Shown one piece after another: positions 59,621 through 64,000 of a DNA stretch of 64,000 bases. The DNA is from Petrosia ficiformis (Eukaryota; Porifera; Demospongiae; Haplosclerida; Petrosiidae): the NCBI GenBank assembly GCA_947044365.1, contig OX345647.1, positions 5,004,010 through 5,068,009 on the forward strand. Reading direction: 5' to 3'. Made by a program: the position numbers and the translations under genes. How positions within the stretch are numbered: the first letter of the stretch is position 1; each line of letters starts with the position of its first letter. The notes under the pieces are model-generated. The model worked only from the letters and a program-made list of their open reading frames with translations. It made no database searches and had not been told where the DNA came from.

Positions 59621-62600
59621 TTGTTCTTCTGTCTGTCTGTGTCTATGTGTTAGTGTATGTGTTAGTGTATGTACATGTATGTGTTTGTATGTTCGTCTGT
59701 CTGTCCATCTGTATTTGTGTATATACATACATGTACATGTGATTGTGTACTATCAGTATTTATTCATTTATACACACACACACACACACACACAGGTTCT
59801 TTATCAGAAGCTGAAATGTGTCACCTGTTATTAATTATTAACAGAGTAATAGAAAGTGGAGTATCATTAGGAAGATCATCAGATGAGTTAGAAGATGAAG
59901 AAAAACAGGATGAGGAAGATGAGACAATGGTGAGGTTTTGACATTAAATACACCATTCAACCACCAGTGTCTGCCCTTTGGCACTAACCATTGTTAATAT
60001 ATGCCATTTAACCAAATGTACCCTTCCATTGGTCCAGTAGTCCATTGTAACTATTATCCACTATCTATTAACCATTGTTTTATATACATGTGTACATATA
60101 CATGATAACTATTCATGTACATGTACGTACATACCATTGTACTATAGGAACTAGACCCCACCAGTGGTCCATTTGCTCTCTTCTCTTGTATAATGGAACA
60201 AGTTACCAATGGTCCAATAGTAGACACATTCCTGAAATACCAGTGAGTTAAACCACACCCATTGACCACACCCATAACACATCATATCATATCTTACTAT
60301 AGGAATCCATCTGGAAGATTTATCAATTCTTTGTGTTCAACATGTTATTATGTTATAGCTTCGTCATCTTTCTCCTCCCCTTTTCGATATCGTCTGTTAC
60401 GATACTTAGCCCTTTCTTCACCTCTCTTACAACAAATTTGGAAATCTTTGTCATCACTTTGCGTCCAGAGAAGTTTCAGTCCATCTGTAAATGCTTTAGA
60501 TCACTTACGCCGTGGATCTTCTCTACCTCCCCATGAAGGAAAATTGTTTTTGCACTTACTGTCAGCATTCTCATCTCTTCTCTCAATCTCTCTTTCATCT
60601 CTTCATGATATTGAGTTATCTACACATTCTCCTTTCTCTCTCAAAGTGTTGAGTGAAATGGTGTTGAAATTAAGAGACGTCTTTGTCACTTTACATATGA
60701 ACACTTACATGTCTTCAAATCATCATATCGCAATATCTTCACAAGGACCCAGTATACAAGAATGGCAATTATTAAATAATGTAAGTACATATACATATGT
60801 ACAATACATGTACATGAACATCAGTATTTTTGATAAACTCATATGGCACACCATTGGCCCAAAGAGCTTCTTATTTGGCACTACACAGTACTCTCTTTGA
60901 GCCAGTGGCACAGTTAATTATGATTATATTATCACTAACAGCATAAAATCTTTGTTAATTGGCTCAAGATGTATTCCCAATGGCACACACACTAACCGTT
61001 GTTGAGCCCATGCTTCAAAACATATCAAAAGCTATGATGTACATGTACTTGATAATTATTATTTATCTATGTATTTCTCTATATTTACATGTGCATGTCA
61101 TCTGTCTATCTAACATGTATCTGCATATCCATCTATCTATCTATCTATTCAATCACATTTTCATGTACCATCTGTCTATCTATACATTCATCCATCTAAT
61201 TATACCATAACTCTCTGTATCATCTATACACTCTTTTATCTTTATCAATCCATTGATTTATATGTCTACATGTATATATCTATTAATACATCTTGTGAAA
61301 TACAAATCCATTAATATCTTCTCTATTTAGCTGTTGTATCGTCTATTGAGATCTCTATATGATAGAAACTCTCGACTGGATTTCTGTTCCTGTGACCTAT
61401 GGGCCTCACTATCACTAGAGAAGATACCTCCTGAACTGTATCAAGAAGAAGGTTTGTATGAATATTAGTGTTGTTTTAGTTAACTATAACTAAAACCTCT
61501 TTTAGTAAATGATTATGACTTTTAGTTAACTAAACTATAAACTGAACGAATTACAAGTCTATGTAAATACATGTAACTAGAACTATTTTGCTAAAACTAA
61601 AACCCTTTTAGTAAGCCTAATATTATTTTAGTTAATTAACTATAACTACATGTATAACTAAAATTATGATGAACTAGCATACTATAACTAAAAGTGGTCA
61701 TTATTGTCATACTAAAACAAATGCTAATGAATAACAGGTTTACAGAACTCGTTTGACTAGATTGACTGACGTTTCAGTAAAATTGTATATTATATTCACT
61801 TTTTCTCTTCCTTACCTCTCCTATCAGAGGATGAAGATGTTCCACGTCCTCCATATCCAGCTGTCGTACTCAAGCAAGCTGCATTATTAAACAAAACACC
61901 ATTTGTGTTTTCTTTCATGGATAGAGTCACTGTGAGTGAACACATACACAATATACAATGTAGTATACCAATAATATACTAATTGCATGGTTATATTAAT
62001 AATATACTAATAATAAACTAATCATATACTAGTATTATGATCATAATAATTACACTGTATGCTAATAATAATTATATACCAGTAATTTACTAATAATTTA
62101 CAAATAATTTACTAATTTCTTATTATTATACTATAATTATTGTTTTACTAGTTCTTTCATAAGTTGGTGATGAGTTCCCGGACTTCACAACAAGGAAGAC
62201 TGCAGGAATTTCTGATTGGTCGTGCAATAGATATTTCAGTTCGTAGAACACATCTTTACGAAGATGCCTTCGCAAAACTAGCCACAGCAGGTGTGTATCA
62301 CTTCATACATATATGTATATCAATGATCATTAATTCGTTATTCTTATTTATATCCTCAACAGATATCAGACAGAGATTGAGAGTGAACCTCATAAATGCT
62401 CAGGGACTTGATGAAGCTGGTATTGATGGTGGAGGTCTCTTCAGAGAGTTCTTGTCAGAGACTCTTAAGACAGCGTTTGATCCTAATAGAGGATTCTTCA
62501 CTTCTTCTGAAGAAGGATTTTTATACCCAAACCCAAAAGTTCATTTAATAAATGAGGATTATAAAATTCATTTTAAATTCCTTGGAGCTCTTCTCGGCAA

Positions 62601-63859
62601 AGTAATTCGCATGTAATTATATATACATGCATGTACATGTATGTATGTACATGTATGTATGTGCATGTAAATGTATGTATGTAATGTATGTATGTATGTA
62701 TGTATCTACTGTATGTACTGTATGTACTGTATGTATGTATGTATGTATGTATGTATTTATATGTACATGTATTGTATGTATGTATGTATGTATGTGTGTA
62801 CATGTATGTATTTACATTGTATGTACTTCACTACATGTACACGTCAAGGACATTTGTACACATGTACACTTTGTACAGTGTACATGTAGTTAGGTGTTTG
62901 TTATTGTAATATACATGTACATGTATCATGAATTGTTTCCATATCTCCACTGCAGGCTTTATTTGAACGAATGATGGTGGAGTTACCATTTGCTTCCTTC
63001 TTCCTACGTAAATTAACATCAAGTGGGCGTGGTTGGGTGGATACTCATCACCTTGCCTCTCTTGATCCTGAACTATATCGTCATCTACTCTGGTTAAAAA
63101 ACTATAATGGGAACTTTGAGGATCTGGGACTTGACTTCACTACATTGTCAAATGAATATGGACAATCCAGAGTGAGTATACATGTATAAACAGTGTACAT
63201 GTAGTATGTGTACTCAATTGCACTGTACATAATTTATTTATACATTATTAATACACTGTATGTATGTATGTACATGTATGTATACATATGTACGTGTGTA
63301 TGTACACAGGGTTTCATTTAGAAAATTCATTAAGGGGGGCGAAACGTGAATTTGAAAGATTTACCCTGAACCATAGCCTTGGTATTGATGTTTTCATTCC
63401 AAAATCAATCATTACAGTTTGGGCCAAAACATGCATGTATGTAACTATGTACATGTATGTATGTATGTATGTATGTATGTATGTATGTATGTATGTATGT
63501 ATGTATGTATGTATGTATGTATGTACGTATGTATGTTTGTATGTATGTACGTATGTATGTACATATGAATTAATTAATTTATGTAATTTATGCTCTTTTA
63601 AAGGTTATAGAATTAAAACCAGGTGGCAGGCATATTCCAGTCACATGGACCAATCGAATTGAGTACATACATTTATTAGCAGATTATCATCTCAATCGAC
63701 AGCTGGAAACACAATTCCAGGCGTTCAGAGAGGGACTAAATGGGGTTGTCCCTCTCTCATGGTTAACACTATTTAATCAAACAGAGTTACAGACTCTTAT
63801 ATCGGGAGCTGAAGTTCCTATTGACATTCAAGATCTGAGGTCTCATACACGATATTCAG
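57544..63859 (+). CDS. UBE3C: HECT-type ubiquitin ligase UBE3C (3' end outside window)
   Basis: Sixteen exons: 57544-57615, 57670-57726, 57847-57918, 58194-58316, 58380-58614, 58899-59031, 59200-59402, 59796-59929, 60148-60242, 60303-60780, 61331-61451, 61828-61931, 62152-62290, 62363-62601, 62956-63171, 63604-63859; 892 residues, in phase throughout. UBE3C is a proteasome-associated E3 that extends ubiquitin chains. The N-terminus [20 protein letters not shown] matches the family start; an IQ motif follows ([13 protein letters not shown], about residues 55-70). The HECT domain starts near [13 protein letters not shown] and has [54 protein letters not shown] and [10 protein letters not shown]. 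The C-lobe with the catalytic cysteine is beyond 63859, so activity cannot be judged. A strongly acidic loop ([13 protein letters not shown]) sits at about 59900 in the helical N-terminal region. Confidence 0.96.
58634..58811. repeat. Element family D, copy 2
   Basis: TACAGTGGAACCCCTCTATT at the left and AGTAGAGGGTTTCACTGTA at the right, with internal GGGTGTCCTCATTTCAGG repeated. Matches 16446-16622 and part of 63880-63962. Confidence 0.88.
59400..59725. repeat. (GTCT)n/(GTAT)n array
   Basis: Fills the UBE3C intron between 59402 and 59796 and begins directly at the splice donor. Confidence 0.93.
61472..61722. repeat. Element family G, copy 2
   Basis: Rich in TTTAGTTAACTAAA palindromes; runs from TTTTAGTTAACTATAACTAAA to ACTAAAAGTGGTCATTATTG, the inverse of 15604-15840. 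In a UBE3C intron. Confidence 0.8.
62630..62830. repeat. (GTAT)n array
   Basis: Interrupted array in the UBE3C intron between 62601 and 62956. Confidence 0.92.
63430..63560. repeat. (GTAT)n array
   Basis: Nearly pure array just upstream of the UBE3C exon at 63604. Confidence 0.95.
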
Positions 63860-63879
63860 GTACTTAACAATTCACACTA

Positions 63880-63962
63880 CAGTGGAACCCCTCTATTTCA
63901 AACCTTTGAGACAAATAAAGTGTTCTAATTAGAGGGGTGTTCTCATTCCAGGGGTGAATTTA
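63880..63962. repeat. Element family D, copy 3 (partial)
   Basis: Starts ACAGTGGAACCCCTCTATTT, loses similarity after GGGGTGAATTTACAG, where a family B-like end (AATAAAAAGTCATCATGCAG) begins and runs off the window. Confidence 0.7.
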
Positions 63963-64000
63963 CAGTATATATTAATAAAAAGTCATCATGCAGTATAGTA

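Noticed and set aside
1..64000. Bacterial, viral or mobile-element protein genes
   Set aside because: No reverse transcriptase, transposase, integrase or viral protein signature was seen in any frame; the repeat elements appear non-coding.

Overview
This is eukaryotic, animal nuclear DNA: AT-rich, intron-dense and without prokaryotic features. I rebuilt ten protein-coding genes by joining exons at GT/AG junctions and checking that the reading phase was kept. About 112 introns were placed. All joins agree in phase except one in the receptor kinase gene. The gene set (a receptor tyrosine kinase with a Trk/ROR-like catalytic domain, POMGNT1, an ORP9-type OSBP, DEPDC1, UBE3C) is metazoan. The short intergenic distances, small exons and many small inverted-repeat elements suggest a compact early-branching animal such as a sponge. 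The taxon is inference.

Layout, left to right: NADK2 (+, 1-3141, 5' end outside the window); AGL glycogen debranching enzyme (-, 3911-20291, 18 exons, 1537 aa); YJU2B/CCDC130 (+, 20444-23127); NDUFB7 (+, 23560-24322); ATG4C/D-type autophagy protease (-, 25040-30178); receptor tyrosine kinase (+, 30303-33652); OSBPL9/ORP9 (-, 33901-44629, 20 exons); DEPDC1 (+, 44707-49078); POMGNT1 (-, 50352-57360, 19 exons); UBE3C (+, 57544 to beyond the window, HECT catalytic end missing).

Strands alternate almost perfectly. Four divergent pairs have start codons separated by only 152 bp (AGL/YJU2B), 124 bp (ATG4/RTK), 77 bp (OSBPL9/DEPDC1) and 183 bp (POMGNT1/UBE3C), so shared promoters are likely. The other boundaries are convergent 3' ends, except YJU2B to NDUFB7, which is head-to-tail. 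The genes do not form a pathway; they are housekeeping functions (cofactor synthesis, glycogen breakdown, splicing, respiration, autophagy, lipid transfer, mitosis, O-mannosyl glycan synthesis, ubiquitin ligation) plus one signalling receptor.

Almost all remaining DNA is intronic and unusually repeat-rich: (ACAT)n, (ATCC)n, (AT)n and (GATA)n arrays, minisatellites with 24-83 bp units, and at least eight families of short inverted-repeat or dispersed elements with two to six copies each. The most interesting local structures are tandem duplications that copy real splice junctions with adjacent microsatellite (AGL and ATG4), a dispersed element whose internal segment has expanded into a minisatellite, and a TTTAGGG-like interstitial array. 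I found no undescribed multi-gene system; the novelty is in repeat architecture and gene-structure details.
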